Source of the DNA: Collinsella aerofaciens
GTDB taxonomy: Bacteria; Actinomycetota; Coriobacteriia; Coriobacteriales; Coriobacteriaceae
Reading direction: 5' to 3'
Assembly: GCF_015558785.1 (NCBI RefSeq)
Contig: NZ_JADMOP010000008.1
Location: 28,090-92,089 of the forward strand
DNA: 64,000 bases
The notes under the pieces were generated by a model that saw only the letters and a program-made list of their open reading frames with translations, did not search any database and was not told the DNA's origin. Within the stretch, counting starts at the first letter, position 1; the number at the start of each line of letters is the position of its first letter. Made by a program: the position numbers and the translations under genes. Shown piece after piece: positions 40,225 through 49,270 of the stretch.

Positions 40225-41147
40225 TGGGTACCGTGAACATGGCCGTCGATTTCGGCGGCGTCAAGATGCAGAACCCCATCAACACCGCAGCCGGTACCTT
40301 TGGCTACGGTTGGCAGTTCCAGAACTTCTTTGATGTTTCCCAGCTGGGCGCCATCACCACCAAGGGTTGCGCTGCCGAGCCCTGGCCCGGCAACCCCGCG
40401 CCCCGCATGGCCGAGATCCCGGGCGGCATGATCAACTCCGTGGGCCTTCAGAACCCTGGCGTGGCTGCCTTTGCCCGTGAGTCTGGTCCGTGGCTCGAGC
40501 AGCTCTCCAAGGACGGTTGCCAGGTCATCTGCCAGGTCGCCGGTCACTCCGTCGAGGAGTTTGTCCGCGCGCTCGAGATGTATGTCGAGCTGTGCCCCTG
40601 GGCTGCCGGCTACGAGATCAACGTGAGCTGCCCTAATATCGCCGCCGGCGGTGCCGCCATGGGCTCCACGCCCGAGGGCGCCTCTTCCGTTATGGCTGCC
40701 TGCCGTAAGGTGACCGATAAGCCGCTGTTCGTAAAGATGGCGCCGGTCAACGTCGCCGAGATCGCCAGGGCCCTCGAGGCTGCCGGTGCCGACGGCCTTT
40801 CAGTTATCAACTCCATCCAGGGCATGGCCATCGACGTCCATACCCGCAAATCCCGCGTGGCCAAGCCCAAGGGCGGCCTTTCGGGCCCGCTGTGCCACCA
40901 CATCGCCGTGCGCATGGTCTGGGAGGTTGCCCAGGCCGTCGATATCCCCATCAACGGTGTCGGCGGTGTCATGACCGGCGAGGATGCGGCCGAGTTTATC
41001 CTGGCCGGTGCCACCTGCGTGTCGGTTGGCATGGCCAACTTCGTCGATCCGTGCGCTTCGCTCAAGATCGCGCATGAGCTCGAGGCCTGGGCCGAGTCCC
41101 AGGGCGTAAAGGACATCAACGAGCTGGTAGGTGCTTTCGAATGCTAG
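40224..41147 (+). CDS. pyrD: Dihydroorotate dehydrogenase B, catalytic subunit
   Basis: The protein has 307 residues, class 1B. The FMN barrel begins NPINTAAGTFGYG and the catalytic Cys is in INVSCPNIAAGG; GVGGVMTGEDAAEFILAGA is near the C-terminus. It oxidises dihydroorotate to orotate with PyrK. GTG 40224 overlaps the pyrK stop; ATG 40239 is an alternative that drops five residues. Confidence 0.95.
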   Translation: MGTVNMAVDFGGVKMQNPINTAAGTFGYGWQFQNFFDVSQLGAITTKGCAAEPWPGNPAPRMAEIPGGMINSVGLQNPGVAAFARESGPWLEQLSKDGCQVICQVAGHSVEEFVRALEMYVELCPWAAGYEINVSCPNIAAGGAAMGSTPEGASSVMAACRKVTDKPLFVKMAPVNVAEIARALEAAGADGLSVINSIQGMAIDVHTRKSRVAKPKGGLSGPLCHHIAVRMVWEVAQAVDIPINGVGGVMTGEDAAEFILAGATCVSVGMANFVDPCASLKIAHELEAWAESQGVKDINELVGAFEC

Positions 41148-41857
41148 AGACCGATGCCCGCGACCGCGTAATCGTCGCCCTCGACTGCGATCGTGAGCGT
41201 GCGCTCGAGCTCGCCCACGAGCTTTCGGGCCATGCCGCCTGGCTTAAGGTTGGTATGACGCTCTATTACGCTGAGGGCCCCGAGATCGTCAAGACCTTTA
41301 AGGACCTGGGCTTTAAGGTCTTCCTTGACCTTAAGTTCCATGATATTCCGCATCAGGTTCGCGGTGCCGCCCGTTCGGCCTCGCTTGCCGGTGCCGACCT
41401 GCTCTCGGTTCACGGCTTGGGTTCGGGCGCCATGCTCGCTGCCTGCCGCGAGGGTGCCGAGGAGGCGCGCGAGGACCGCGCCAAGCTCGTCGCCATCACC
41501 GTGCTCACGAGCATGAATCAGGATGCCTTGAGCGAGATCGGCGTCGAGTCGCCCGTGGCCGAGGAGGCCGCCCGCCTGGCAAAGCTCGCTCAGGCCAACG
41601 GCATCGATGGCATTGTGTGCTCGCCGATGGAGGCTCACGACATGCGTGAGCTGCTGGGTCCTGATGCCCTGATCGTGACTCCGGGTGTGCGTCCGGTGGG
41701 TGCCGCCCTTGGTGACCAGTCCCGCGTGGCGACGCCTTCCCAGGCTATCGAGCGCGGTGCGAGCCACATTGTGGTGGGCCGTCCCATCACTGGTGCCGAC
41801 GATCCGGTTGCCGCCTTTGACGCCATCGTCGCCGAGCTGGTCGAAAACGTCGCGTAA
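41141..41857 (+). CDS. pyrF: Orotidine 5'-phosphate decarboxylase
   Basis: The protein has 238 residues. The catalytic Lys-Asp array is in VFLDLKFHDIPHQV, and VTPGVRPVG and GRPITGADDPVAAF complete the phosphate site. It makes UMP. ATG lies seven bases inside pyrD. pyrE (orotate phosphoribosyltransferase) would be expected nearby but is not in the window. Confidence 0.95.
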   Translation: MLETDARDRVIVALDCDRERALELAHELSGHAAWLKVGMTLYYAEGPEIVKTFKDLGFKVFLDLKFHDIPHQVRGAARSASLAGADLLSVHGLGSGAMLAACREGAEEAREDRAKLVAITVLTSMNQDALSEIGVESPVAEEAARLAKLAQANGIDGIVCSPMEAHDMRELLGPDALIVTPGVRPVGAALGDQSRVATPSQAIERGASHIVVGRPITGADDPVAAFDAIVAELVENVA

Positions 41858-41902
41858 AAGATTCCCCTAAGTCACCACTTTTGGGTCTCATTAGCACAAA
41901 AT

Positions 41903-41960
41903 AGCCCCTGTGCCTGCGTAAACTTTCCCATCCTTTGTGTGGAATCGCAGGTCAGGGGCT
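41903..41960 (+). terminator. Long hairpin after pyrF
   Basis: AGCCCCTG and CCTGCG (41903-41918) pair with CGCAGG and CAGGGGCT (41946-41960), giving a stem of about 14 bp with small bulges around a 27-base loop. TTAACTTT follows, a weak T-run. Confidence 0.7.
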
Positions 41961-41979
41961 TAACTTTGGGCGCAGTATA

Positions 41980-42008
41980 TTGCACTTTTTGCGGGTATCG
42001 TCTAACCT
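41980..42008 (+). promoter_or_regulatory. Putative mihF promoter
   Basis: TTGCAC (41980-41985) and TAACCT (42003-42008) are separated by 17 bases. TATATT just upstream and TAAAAT near 42047 are other candidate -10 boxes. Confidence 0.45.
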
Positions 42009-42023
42009 ATGGACCCGCGATTG

Positions 42024-42055
42024 GGCATTTTGTACGTTCTACGTGCTAAAATGCC
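42024..42055. promoter_or_regulatory. 32-bp inverted repeat upstream of mihF
   Basis: GGCATTTT (42024-42031) is repeated inverted as AAAATGCC (42048-42055), with an inner ACGT...ACGT symmetry. It lies 42 bases before the mihF start, within the probable leader. It may be an operator, possibly for mIHF itself, or an RNA hairpin. Confidence 0.6.
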
Positions 42056-42096
42056 AATTATTGAATCAGAAATAACCCAACTATTTGGAGGTACGA

Positions 42097-42405
42097 ATGG
42101 CACTCCCTCAGCTTACCGATGAGCAGCGCAAGCAGGCTCTTGAGAAGGCTGCTGCCGCACGTCACGCCCGCGCTGAGCTTCGCGAGCAGATCAAGAAGGG
42201 CGAGAAGTCCCTTGAGTCCGTGCTCAACTCCGATGACCCCATCGCTTCCCGCATGAAGGTTTCCACCCTCATCGAGTCTCTCCCTGGTTATGGCAAGGCC
42301 AAGGCCGCCAAGATCATGGAGGAGCTCGGTATCTCCGCTACCCGTCGCGTCCAGGGCCTCGGCGTCCGTCAGCGCGAGCAGCTCCTCGAGCAGCTGACCA
42401 AATAA
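42097..42405 (+). CDS. mihF: Integration host factor, actinobacterial type (mIHF)
   Basis: The protein has 102 residues. A basic N-terminal helix (LTDEQRKQALEKAAAARHAR) precedes a compact helical domain with SLPGYGKAKAAKIMEELGI, a helix-hairpin-helix-like DNA-binding element. mIHF is a nucleoid protein unrelated to proteobacterial IHF and supports actinobacterial identity. ATG 42097 follows TTGGAGG. gmk starts directly after the stop, a conserved neighbour. Confidence 0.92.
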   Translation: MALPQLTDEQRKQALEKAAAARHARAELREQIKKGEKSLESVLNSDDPIASRMKVSTLIESLPGYGKAKAAKIMEELGISATRRVQGLGVRQREQLLEQLTK

Positions 42406-42975
42406 GTGAGCGCTCAGGATTCCAAGCTCTTTGTGATTTCTGGACCGTCAGGCGCAGGCAAGGGTACGCTCGTCACTCGTGTGCGCGAGCGCCGCTCGAA
42501 CCTGGGCCTGACGGTTTCGGCTACCACGCGAGCACCACGCAAAGGTGAGGTCGACGGCGTCAACTACTTTTTTCTGACGCGCGAGGAGTTCGACCGCCGC
42601 GTGGCAAACGGCGAGTTTGTTGAGTGGGCCGAGGTCCACGGTAACTGCTACGGCACGTTGGTGAGCGAGGTCACATCCAAGCTCGCCTCGGGCGCGTCTC
42701 TGATTTTGGAGATCGATGTCCAGGGCGCCCTGCAGGTGAAGGAGCGTTTCCCCGAGGCCGTGCTGATCTTTATCAAGCCGCCTTCGCTTGAGGTGCTCCG
42801 CGAGCGTCTAGTCGGTCGCGGTACCGAGACGCCCGAGACGATTGAGCTGCGTATGGCAAACGCCGCCGATGAGCTTGCCCTTGCCGACCGCTACGACGAC
42901 GTCGTGGTTAATGACGATCTCGACCGCGCGACCGATGAACTCGTTCGCGTTCTCGATATGCATGAAAGGAACTGA
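42406..42975 (+). CDS. gmk: Guanylate kinase
   Basis: The protein has 189 residues with P-loop SGPSGAGKGTLV, the GMP-binding TTRAPRKGEVDGVNYFF and LEIDVQGALQVKE. It makes GDP from GMP. GTG starts right after the mihF stop. rpoZ follows five bases later; mihF-gmk-rpoZ is conserved in actinobacteria. Confidence 0.95.
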   Translation: MSAQDSKLFVISGPSGAGKGTLVTRVRERRSNLGLTVSATTRAPRKGEVDGVNYFFLTREEFDRRVANGEFVEWAEVHGNCYGTLVSEVTSKLASGASLILEIDVQGALQVKERFPEAVLIFIKPPSLEVLRERLVGRGTETPETIELRMANAADELALADRYDDVVVNDDLDRATDELVRVLDMHERN

Positions 42976-42980
42976 GGTCC

Positions 42981-43262
42981 GTGTCCGTTGTAAAGCCTTG
43001 CATTGACGATCTTCTGGAGAAGACCGATCACAACCGCTTCCTGCTCGCTTCGCTTGCCTCCAAGCGCGCCTGCGACATCAATAGCATGCTGCGTGGCCAG
43101 CACAACCGCGTGCTTGCCGTCCAGGATGTCGATGACATCACCATCGGGCTTTCCGGTGCCGATACCATCTCGATGGCTATGGACGAGATTGTCGACGGCG
43201 ACATCTCTTACGACGAGGCCCGTTACGAGAAGGCGCTCGGCCACAAGGTTGCTGAAGCCTAA
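42981..43262 (+). CDS. rpoZ: RNA polymerase omega subunit
   Basis: The protein has 93 residues. It contains HNRFLLASLASKRACDIN, the conserved omega helix that embraces the beta-prime C-terminus. GTG start; AAAGGAACTGAGG upstream. The thiI ATG follows the stop directly. Confidence 0.9.
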   Translation: MSVVKPCIDDLLEKTDHNRFLLASLASKRACDINSMLRGQHNRVLAVQDVDDITIGLSGADTISMAMDEIVDGDISYDEARYEKALGHKVAEA

Positions 43263-44507
43263 ATGGCGGCTCGCGTCTGCCTGGTCCACTATCACGAGGT
43301 TGGACTGAAGGGTAAGAACCGCGCACATTTTGAGCATATCCTCATGGATAACATCAAGGCGGCCTTGGCCGCCTTTTCCGTGAATGCCGTGTCTCGAATT
43401 TCCGGTTATATCCTCGTGACCTTTAACGAGCATCAGGCCGATGAGGCGGCGCGTGTCATTCGCACCGTTCCCGGCGTTGCCCGTGTATCTTTGGCGTATC
43501 ACACTAACCGCGACCCGCAGGAGTACTGTGCCGCCGCCGTCAAGGCGCTGCGCGAGTTTGGTCCTTTCGATTCGTTTAAGGTGCACGCCAAGCGCTCCAA
43601 TATCGACTATGAGCTCACCTCGATTGATATCAATCGTCAGGTGGGCGAGGTACTGTGCGAGGCCTTCCCCGATAAAAAGGTTCAAATGCACGACCCCGAT
43701 GCGATGGTGCACGTACTGGTGGTCCAGGGTAGCGTCTACGTGTATGCGCGCTCCGAGCGTGGCGTGGGCGGTCTGCCGGTGGGTTCTGCCGGCAAGGTCG
43801 TGACGCTGTTGTCGTCGGGTATCGATTCTCCGGTGGCGACCTGGATGCTCGCGCGTCGCGGCGCGGTGTGCGTGCCGGTACATTTCTCCGGTCGTCCGCA
43901 GACGCCCGATACGAGCGAGTATTTGGTGCAGGACATCATCCGTGCGCTTGAGCCGGGTGTCCAGATCGGCCGCCTGTACGTGGTGCCGTTTGGCGACTGC
44001 CAGCGTGAGATTTCGGTCACCTGTCCCAGCAACCTGCGCGTGATTATGTATCGCCGCATTATGTATTCGGTTGCCGAGCGCATTGCACACATCGAGGGTG
44101 CCAAGGCTATCGTTACGGGCGAATCACTTGGGCAGGTTGCCTCCCAAACGCTTGAGAACATCATGGCCGTCAACGAGGCCGTGAAGATCCCCGTGTTCCG
44201 TCCTCTCATCGGTTCGGACAAGCAGGAGATCATCGCGCGCGCCGAGGAGATCGGCACGTTCGATATCTCGACTGAGGCCGCTCCCGACTGCTGCACGCTA
44301 TTTATGCCGCGCCGTCCCGAGACGCACGCTAAACTCGATGCCGTGCATGAGGCCTGGGAGTTGTTCGATCACGAGGAGATGATCGAGCGCCTGCTCAAAC
44401 AGACCGAGTACATCGACTTCGAGAGCAACACGTATAAGGCCCCCAAGACCTTAAAACGCAAACATTCGGAGCTTGCTCCGCGTGAGATTTACCAAGATCA
44501 CGAGTAA
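43263..44507 (+). CDS. thiI: tRNA 4-thiouridine sulfurtransferase ThiI
   Basis: The protein has 414 residues. The N-terminal ferredoxin-like/THUMP region (to about 170) binds tRNA; the PP-loop LLSSGIDSPVATWMLARRG activates the uridine. There is no C-terminal rhodanese domain, as in the shorter Gram-positive type. It makes s4U8 in tRNA. A terminator follows. Confidence 0.94.
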   Translation: MAARVCLVHYHEVGLKGKNRAHFEHILMDNIKAALAAFSVNAVSRISGYILVTFNEHQADEAARVIRTVPGVARVSLAYHTNRDPQEYCAAAVKALREFGPFDSFKVHAKRSNIDYELTSIDINRQVGEVLCEAFPDKKVQMHDPDAMVHVLVVQGSVYVYARSERGVGGLPVGSAGKVVTLLSSGIDSPVATWMLARRGAVCVPVHFSGRPQTPDTSEYLVQDIIRALEPGVQIGRLYVVPFGDCQREISVTCPSNLRVIMYRRIMYSVAERIAHIEGAKAIVTGESLGQVASQTLENIMAVNEAVKIPVFRPLIGSDKQEIIARAEEIGTFDISTEAAPDCCTLFMPRRPETHAKLDAVHEAWELFDHEEMIERLLKQTEYIDFESNTYKAPKTLKRKHSELAPREIYQDHE

Positions 44508-44517
44508 ATTTGTGCAT

Positions 44518-44550
44518 AGACCGACGATGCGCCTGCATCGTCGGTCTTTT
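44518..44550 (+). terminator. Rho-independent terminator after thiI
   Basis: AGACCGACGATGC pairs perfectly with GCATCGTCGGTCT around a GCCT loop, followed by TTTT. Confidence 0.95.
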
Positions 44551-44720
44551 GCTATCTGGGCATTTTGCGGCTAAGTGTTCATTTGCTGACGTGTGCCTGA
44601 ATAAATGGACAGATTTGTGCAAGGTTTTGGTCGGTTTTTGGTTTGACCGCTAAAACCGGTTTTGGAGCGTAGCTGTTGCGGAGTTCCTTTCCTGACACGA
44701 TGGTGTTGGGAGGTTTTGCT

Positions 44721-45433
44721 ATGGCGCAGCGCGAACAACACGAACGGGTCAAAAAGATGGACCGCTTGGCGGACAAGCTGTTCGGTCATAAGGCGGTGGT
44801 CGTGGCGATACTGGTCGTCATTGCGATGGCGAGCGGCTTGGCGATGGCGAACCTTGGCGGCGGTGCCGGCGGCGTGTCGTTTGAGCGCACTGACGGTTCA
44901 GACTCGTTGGTGGAGCCGGGATCCGGCGATGCCTCGAGCGGAAAGACATCCGAAGGCTCTTCGTCTAAGGCGTCTGCCGCGGCAGAAGTCTATGTCGATG
45001 TTGATGGCGCTGTTGTGTCGCCCGGTGTATACAGGCTCAAAGACGGCGCGCGGGTGGCTCAGGCGATTGATGCCGCCGGCGGGCTGGCGCCTGAGGCAGA
45101 CGTTACGGGGCTCAATCGGGCATCTAAGGTCGTCGATGGACAGAAGATTCACGTTCCAACGGTAGGGGAGCAGCAGACGTCCATTGCGGAAGCCGGTGTT
45201 GATGGTGGGGCTTTCGCATCATCGGGCGTGAGTGGCGCAACAGGCCTAGTAAATATCAATACGGCAAGCGCGGCAGAACTGCAGACGCTCTCGGGCACGG
45301 TCCCTCCATGGCACAGTCGATTATCGATGAGCGGACAAAGAACGGTGCTTTTGCCTCGGTTGACGATCTGATGCGTGTATCGGGAATCGGCGAGAAGAAG
45401 CTTGCCAAAATCAAAGATTGCATCTGCGTATGA
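44721..45433 (+). pseudogene. comEA: comEA, competence DNA receptor, with a one-base frameshift
   Basis: The first frame (from ATG 44721, GGGAGG upstream) encodes a cytoplasmic start, one membrane helix (KAVVVAILVVIAMASGLAMA), an SLBB-type domain (VYVDVDGAVVSPGVYRLKDG) and the start of the helix-hairpin-helix domain (LVNINTASAAELQTLSG). The frame then shifts: from 45299 a different frame continues GPSMAQSIIDERTKNGAF and VSGIGEKKLAKIKDCICV to a TGA at 45431-45433. Inserting one base near 45298 would restore GIGPSMA. Without it the protein ends at 45371 and lacks its DNA-binding end. A sequencing error is possible. Confidence 0.88.
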
Positions 45434-47733
45434 GTGCGACCGAGCGCGAGCATGTGATGCCTCCGCGGCCCCTGATGCCGTGGACGATGGCCCTGTGTGC
45501 CGGCATGTGCATGAGCTGCGCCTCGGTGCTCAACGTGGCCGCTGATGCGCTGCTGAGGGAGCAGGCGCCGGCGGTCGGGCTGCTATGGGCCATTCCCGTT
45601 GCGACGACGGTATTCGTTGTGCTGGCTCAATCTTGTGCGCGGCTTGCCCCTTTGAAGCGGTGGTTGTATGCCGCGTCCGTCGGTCTCGTGGCGGGAGCGG
45701 TCGTCTCGGCGTGGTGGGCTGTGGGTGCGCTCAGCGCCTCGAAGGCGCTCGACGGTCGAGCGGCAAGCGGCCTCGAGTTTATCGTGCAGGGCGATCCATC
45801 CATAAACGACGACGTGTATTCCTATACCTGCGAGGCACGCGCGGACGGTAAGAACTTGGCAACGGTTCGCCTATCGTGCGACCGCGAGCTCAAGGTCGGG
45901 GCGTACGTGCGTGTTATCGGTCGCGTTTCACGTTTTGAGAACGATGCGTATGGACGATCGCGCGTGCTCCGAGGCGAGGTGCGCAAGGTTAAAGTCGTTC
46001 GGATTGTGTCGGCCGATGAGGGCTCTCCGGGACCGCTGCTTCGGCTGCGAAATGGGCTGCTTGCGTCCATCGCGCCTGCGACCGACCCGGCGCGTGCACT
46101 CATAGCCGGTGTCGTCTGCGGTCGTTCGGCCGAACTGCGCGCCCAGCCGGCGGGCGACTGGTTTTCGGTAGCGGGAACGGCGCATCTTATCGCCGTCTCG
46201 GGCAGCCATTTGGCTATCGTGGGATTTGTAATCGAGGGTGTATTGCAAAAGACTCGCTGCTCACGTGGTGTTCAGCGGGCGATATTGGCGATGGCGCTTG
46301 TGGGCTACACTGCCTTTACGGGCGCGTCTCCCTCGGCCGTGCGCGCGTGCTGCATGGTGTTCGCGACGCTTGTCGTAAACGGCGCGGGGCGTCGCCGGCA
46401 CGGCGCATCGGCACTCTTCGTAACCATGTCCATCTTTGTGCTACTGCGGCCGACGGTGCTGTTCGAGATGGGCTTTCAGCTCTCGTGTGCCAGCGTCTTA
46501 GCCATTCTGTGCTTTTGCCCCTATGCGACCTACGCTTTGGGTGAGCTGGGTGTGCCATCGGGCGTTGCCAACATACTTTCCGTCACGCTGTGCTCGCAAC
46601 TGGCAACACTTCCCATTACCATTCCTGCCTTCGGTACGTTCTCGCTCATTGCTCCGCTGGCAAATGCAGTCATCGGTCCGGTGGTGAGCGTACTGCTTGC
46701 TGTGTCGATCGTGCTGGTTCCCTTTTCGCTCGTGGAACCGTTGCGGATTTGGGCGCTCGTTGTGCCCATGGTTGCCGCCCGTTGCGCACTGTTCTTCGAG
46801 CAACTGTTTGCCGCCGTGCCTGGTGTATCTGTGAGTGTGCCGCCCGATAGCATGTGGATTTACCTAGTGCCGTGTTTGCTGGCGGTTCTGTTGGTCTGGT
46901 GGCCGCGTCCCCGTGCACGTCCTATGGCGGTGGGGCTTTCATGCCTGGTGCTCTTGGCTGCGATTCCGTACGTCTACTGGGATCGATTCGCTCCGCCTTC
47001 GGTGACGGTGCTCGATGTGGGCCAGGCGGATGCGATTCTTATCCGCCAGGGCGACGCATTAGCACTCGTCGACTGCGGGCTCGATGAGCGCGTGGTAGCG
47101 GCGTTGGTTCGCAATAACGTGCACCATATCGATGCCGTCTTTGTGACGCATTGGGATGAGGATCACTGGGGTGGTCTACCTGCCGTGCTCGAACAGTTTT
47201 CGGTCGGAACGATTGCCGTGGCGGCGGATGCGTTGGAGGATGCTCCTGCCGAGGTATTGAATCGACCTGGCGTTGAGTATCGGCAGGTGCGCCGTGGGGA
47301 TACGGTCGACATCGGCTCATTTTGTGCCCGCGTGATGTGGCCGTTCGAGTCCGTAGATGGCGAGGGAAATGAGGACTCGCTTGTCCTGCTACTCTCTTAT
47401 GTTCAGGAAGGCAAGAGCCTGCGTATGCTCCTCACTGGTGATGCCGAGCTCGACCAAGAACGGGAATTCGTGCAGGAGGTGGGGGATATCGATGTCCTTA
47501 AACTTGGGCATCACGGCTCCAAGGTTTCAGTCGATGGTGAGTTGCTGGATGTCCTGAGACCCGAGCTTTCCCTCGCGAGCGCCGGCAAGGGGAATCGATA
47601 CGGTCATCCGTCGGATGCCTGCATCGATGCCGTTCAGGAAGCGGGCGGTGCGTTCGCATGCACCATCGAACATGGTGATATCACCATCAGCCCGACCGCA
47701 AAGGGCTTTGCGATGCGATGCCAGCGACCGTGA
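45430..47733 (+). CDS. comEC: DNA uptake channel protein ComEC
   Basis: The protein has 767 residues. It has N-terminal membrane helices, an extracytoplasmic OB-like region (FIVQGDPSINDDVYSYTCEA), the multi-helix Competence domain with VSGSHLAIVGF, and a C-terminal metallo-beta-lactamase domain (VLDVGQADAILIRQGD, FVTHWDEDHWGG, KLGHHGSKVSVD). It carries single-stranded DNA across the membrane. The ATG overlaps the comEA stop as ATGA, so coupling to comEA translation would be lost by the frameshift unless ribosomes enter independently. Confidence 0.93.
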   Translation: MSATEREHVMPPRPLMPWTMALCAGMCMSCASVLNVAADALLREQAPAVGLLWAIPVATTVFVVLAQSCARLAPLKRWLYAASVGLVAGAVVSAWWAVGALSASKALDGRAASGLEFIVQGDPSINDDVYSYTCEARADGKNLATVRLSCDRELKVGAYVRVIGRVSRFENDAYGRSRVLRGEVRKVKVVRIVSADEGSPGPLLRLRNGLLASIAPATDPARALIAGVVCGRSAELRAQPAGDWFSVAGTAHLIAVSGSHLAIVGFVIEGVLQKTRCSRGVQRAILAMALVGYTAFTGASPSAVRACCMVFATLVVNGAGRRRHGASALFVTMSIFVLLRPTVLFEMGFQLSCASVLAILCFCPYATYALGELGVPSGVANILSVTLCSQLATLPITIPAFGTFSLIAPLANAVIGPVVSVLLAVSIVLVPFSLVEPLRIWALVVPMVAARCALFFEQLFAAVPGVSVSVPPDSMWIYLVPCLLAVLLVWWPRPRARPMAVGLSCLVLLAAIPYVYWDRFAPPSVTVLDVGQADAILIRQGDALALVDCGLDERVVAALVRNNVHHIDAVFVTHWDEDHWGGLPAVLEQFSVGTIAVAADALEDAPAEVLNRPGVEYRQVRRGDTVDIGSFCARVMWPFESVDGEGNEDSLVLLLSYVQEGKSLRMLLTGDAELDQEREFVQEVGDIDVLKLGHHGSKVSVDGELLDVLRPELSLASAGKGNRYGHPSDACIDAVQEAGGAFACTIEHGDITISPTAKGFAMRCQRP

Positions 47734-47811
47734 CGATGTCGATGGCGTGTGGTGGGCCCCTGGGCTAGAATGGCACGGAACGAATACGAAGGCCTGCGGG
47801 AGGGGAGCGTA

Positions 47812-48768
47812 ATGTCCGAAACCGGTCTGCTGCCGGCATATCTGATCGTCGGTACCGACGGCGTCAAGCGCGATCACGCCGTCTCGCGTATGAAGGCGCG
47901 TCTGGAAAAGTCGGGAATGGTCGAGTTCAACCTCGACGAGCGCGACATGACCAAGGACCCCGATATCGAGTCCATTATCGGATCGCTTAACACCTTTCCG
48001 ATGGGCAGCGAGTTTCGCTTGGTAATCCTTGATGGCTGCTCAAAGCTCGCTAAGGCGGTCTCGGAGTCGCTTGTCGACTATCTGGCGAGTCCCAGCCCCA
48101 CGACGGTCTGCCTCATCATCGCCGACTCGCTTGCCAAGAACACGCGCCTGTATAAGGCGATCGCCAAAATCGACAAGAAGGCCGTGATCGATTGCTCCGG
48201 CACCAAGCGCTGGGAGTTACCGCGCCGCGTGCAACAGATGGCGACGCAGCACGGCAAGTCGATCTCGACGGCGGCCGCCGAGGAGCTCGTTTCGCGTTCG
48301 GGTGAAAACACTCGCATGCTCGATAACGACTTGGCTAAGCTTGCCCAGATGGTCGAGGCGCCCCAGATTGAGCTTGCCGACGTTGAGCGCTGGATTGTAC
48401 GAACGGCCGAGGTTCAACCCTGGGACTTTCTCAATGCGGTCTCGGCCCGTGACATGCGCCGTTCGCTCGAGCTCTTCAATCTAATGCCCGCCAAGAGCTA
48501 CGTGTGGACGTACACATTGCTGTGCGGCCGCATTCGCGAGCTTATCGTTGCCAAGGCGCTCGATGCGCGCGGACAGGGTCGTGAGCTGGCCGCAACGCTC
48601 AAACTCCAGTCCTGGCAGGTCAAGAATCACCTGACCTGGGCACGTCGCTTTTCGATGGCAGAGCTCGTCGCAGCGCTCGAGGGTGCCGTTGATGTGGAGC
48701 TCGCGCTCAAGGGTTCGGCCGATTCTCAGACCGCGCTTTTGCTCTGGATTACGAACATCTTGAGATAA
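47812..48768 (+). CDS. holA: DNA polymerase III, delta subunit
   Basis: The protein has 318 residues of the clamp-loader delta family: AYLIVGTDGVKRDHAVSRMK at the start, TRMLDNDLAKLAQM in the lid region and LKLQSWQVKNHLTWARRF near the end. It opens the sliding clamp. ATG 47812 is chosen for GGGAGGGGAG upstream and the family N-terminus; a GTG in the same frame at 47749 would add 21 residues. comEC-holA-rpsT order is conserved in many bacteria. Confidence 0.92.
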   Translation: MSETGLLPAYLIVGTDGVKRDHAVSRMKARLEKSGMVEFNLDERDMTKDPDIESIIGSLNTFPMGSEFRLVILDGCSKLAKAVSESLVDYLASPSPTTVCLIIADSLAKNTRLYKAIAKIDKKAVIDCSGTKRWELPRRVQQMATQHGKSISTAAAEELVSRSGENTRMLDNDLAKLAQMVEAPQIELADVERWIVRTAEVQPWDFLNAVSARDMRRSLELFNLMPAKSYVWTYTLLCGRIRELIVAKALDARGQGRELAATLKLQSWQVKNHLTWARRFSMAELVAALEGAVDVELALKGSADSQTALLLWITNILR

Positions 48769-48826
48769 TCGTGATGATACCTGCCTATTTGACAAATTCG
48801 TTCTATCCCTTTGAGGGGGAGCGTGC

Positions 48827-48832
48827 TATAGT
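48827..48832 (+). promoter_or_regulatory. Putative -10 box of rpsT
   Basis: TATAGT lies 75 bases before the rpsT start. TTGACA at 48789-48794 is too far for a normal -35 with this box. Confidence 0.45.
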
Positions 48833-48907
48833 AGGCGCTTGCATGACCTCACCGTGTCTCAGAGGTGTCATACATTTTTTGCAAGGAACTCGAAAGGAAC
48901 TCCAGAA

Positions 48908-49174
48908 GTGGCAAACATCAAGTCTCAGAAGAAGCGTATCCGCACCAATGAGGCAGCTCGCATGCGTAACAAGGCTGTCAAGTCCGAGCTCAAGACGCTG
49001 ACCAAGCACGTCCAGTCCGCCGTCGCCGAGGGCGACGCCGAGAAGGCCCAGGCTGCCCTCAAGACCGTCACCAAGCGTCTCGACATGGCTGCCGCCAAGC
49101 ATGTTATCCACAAGAACCAGGCTTCCAACCGCAAGTCCGGTCTTGCCAAGCTCGTGAACAGCATCAACGCCTAA
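48908..49174 (+). CDS. rpsT: 30S ribosomal protein S20
   Basis: The protein has 88 residues starting [20 protein letters not shown] and containing [20 protein letters not shown], typical of S20. GTG 48908 has AAAGGA nine bases upstream; the open frame upstream is not S20-like. S20 lies opposite in orientation to neighbours in some bacteria, but here runs with holA and lepA. Confidence 0.96.
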   Translation: MANIKSQKKRIRTNEAARMRNKAVKSELKTLTKHVQSAVAEGDAEKAQAALKTVTKRLDMAAAKHVIHKNQASNRKSGLAKLVNSINA

Positions 49175-49210
49175 GTTGTAAATTTCACACCACACAGATT
49201 ACGCGCATAA

Positions 49211-49245
49211 ATGGAGCCTGTTTTATGGAACAGGCTCCATTTTTT
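49211..49245 (+). terminator. Rho-independent terminator after rpsT
   Basis: ATGGAGCCTGTT pairs with AACAGGCTCCAT around TTATGG, followed by TTTTT. Confidence 0.95.
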
Positions 49246-49257
49246 GTACCGCTCGGG

Positions 49258-49263
49258 TAAGAT
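49258..49263 (+). promoter_or_regulatory. Putative -10 box for a leaderless lepA transcript
   Basis: TAAGAT ends seven bases before the lepA ATG, directly after the rpsT terminator. There is no Shine-Dalgarno. The -35 position (CTCCAT, 17 bases upstream) is poor. Confidence 0.5.
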
Positions 49264-49270
49264 AGTCCGC

